From: Actinobacteria bacterium RBG_16_64_13
GTDB lineage: Bacteria; Actinomycetota; Thermoleophilia; RBG-16-64-13
Assembly (NCBI GenBank): GCA_001768675.1
Contig: MELN01000064.1
Span: forward strand, 3,207-13,074
Reading direction: 5' to 3'
DNA length: 9,868 bases
In this document: positions 9,246 to 9,868 of the stretch, piece after piece
Layout of the letters: each line of letters starts with the position of its first letter
Numbering within the stretch: the first letter of the stretch is position 1
The notes under the pieces: model-generated
What the model was told of the DNA's origin: nothing
Database searches by the model: none
Seen by the model: the letters and a program-made list of their open reading frames with translations, nothing else
Made by a program: the position numbers and the translations under genes

Positions 9246-9868
9246 CCAGCGAAGCGGGACGCAAAGGGTCGCAGCGCGAGTCTGCGCCGGAAGAGCGCGG
9301 AGACGGGTCCGCAGAGGTCGAGCGGGCGTATCTCATCGCGGTGGACACCGGCGGTGACGCCGGCTGGAGCGCGGAGGAGTCGCTGGGGGAGCTGGCCGCC
9401 CTGGTCGAGGCCGCGGGCGGCGAAGTGGTCGGCAGCGCCCACCAGAACCGCGAAGCTATCCACCCGCTTTGGTACCTGGGCACCGGCAAGGCTGAAGAGC
9501 TGAAGCAGGCCAAGGCGGAAACGCATTTCACCATGTTGGTGGCCGACGACGAGCTATCACCCAAGCAGCAGCGTTCGTTGGAGGACCTGTTGAACGTGAA
9601 GGTCTTGGACCGCAGCGCGGTGATCCTCGATATCTTCGCTCAACGGGCCCATACCCACGAGGGCCGCATCCAGGTGGAGCTGGCCAGGTTGGAGTACCAG
9701 CTGCCCAGGCTCACCCGGATGTGGACGCACCTGTCGCGCATGGGCGGAGGCATCGGCACGCGCAGAGGCCCGGGGGAGACCCAGCTCGAGACCGACCGCC
9801 GGGTGATCCGCGAGCGCATCAAGAAGACCCGAGAGAGGGTGGACGAGGTCCGGCGCAGGCGGGAGACC
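9242..9868 (+). CDS. hflX: GTPase HflX, N-terminal part (runs off the right edge)
   Basis: HflX is a ribosome-associated GTPase that splits stalled or heat-damaged 70S ribosomes into subunits. Only the first 209 codons lie in the window, with no stop, so the G domain itself is not seen. What is visible is diagnostic. There is a polar, charged N-terminal extension of about 28 residues, then the nucleotide-binding-like ND1 domain, including HPLWYLGTGKAEELK and VLDRSAVILDIFAQRAHTHEG. The linker region follows with QVELARLEYQLPRL, MWTHLSRMGGGIGTR and RGPGETQLETDRRVI. The last residues begin the Arg-rich coiled coil that leads into the GTPase domain. The start is GTG 9242, which overlaps the uvrA TGA as GTGA. 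The purine-rich AGGGGAG (9231-9237) inside the uvrA tail is a reasonable ribosome site 4 nt before it. Pairing with uvrA suggests shared expression of DNA repair and ribosome rescue. Confidence 0.95.

Overview
The window reads as a typical high-GC bacterial chromosome segment. Every gene is on the + strand, genes are tightly packed, and five of the seven visible start codons are GTG. The sequence best fits an Actinobacteriota-like organism. Reasons are the GC-rich third codon positions, the actinobacterial-looking C-terminus of GMP synthase, a UvrA first zinc site of Cys-x2-His type as I remember it from mycobacterial UvrA, and a uvrA that looks leaderless. This placement is an inference from protein flavour. 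A deep-branching class (Coriobacteriia- or Thermoleophilia-like) or another high-GC phylum is not excluded.

Left block (1-4194): a D-alanyl-D-alanine carboxypeptidase cut off by the window's left edge, a divergent PfkB-family sugar kinase, GMP synthase (guaA) and the ribosomal silencing factor RsfS. Gaps are 0, 10 and 16 nt, so they are probably one transcript. It combines cell-wall trimming, sugar phosphorylation, guanine nucleotide supply and control of ribosomal subunit joining.

Middle block (4195-4463): a single tRNA-Ala(GGC) with its own promoter (perfect TATAAT, 17-bp spacer) and an intrinsic terminator. It is a self-contained unit.

Right block (4464-9868): a 203-aa single-pass membrane protein of unknown function shares a 4-nt GTGA overlap with a PrsW-type intramembrane metalloprotease. 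Then come uvrA, with a -10 box only 9 nt before its ATG and a long inverted repeat just upstream, and hflX. hflX starts inside the uvrA stop codon (GTGA overlap) and runs off the right edge, so it has no stop in the window.

No mobile element, CRISPR array, phage gene or attachment site is visible, and no stretch of 300 bases lacks a gene. The longest non-coding stretches are the two flanks of the tRNA (85 and 108 nt). The most interesting items are the coupled membrane-protein/PrsW pair, the 12-bp in-frame repeat at the start of rsfS, the unusual sugar kinase, the guaA start-site conflict and the uvrA control region.
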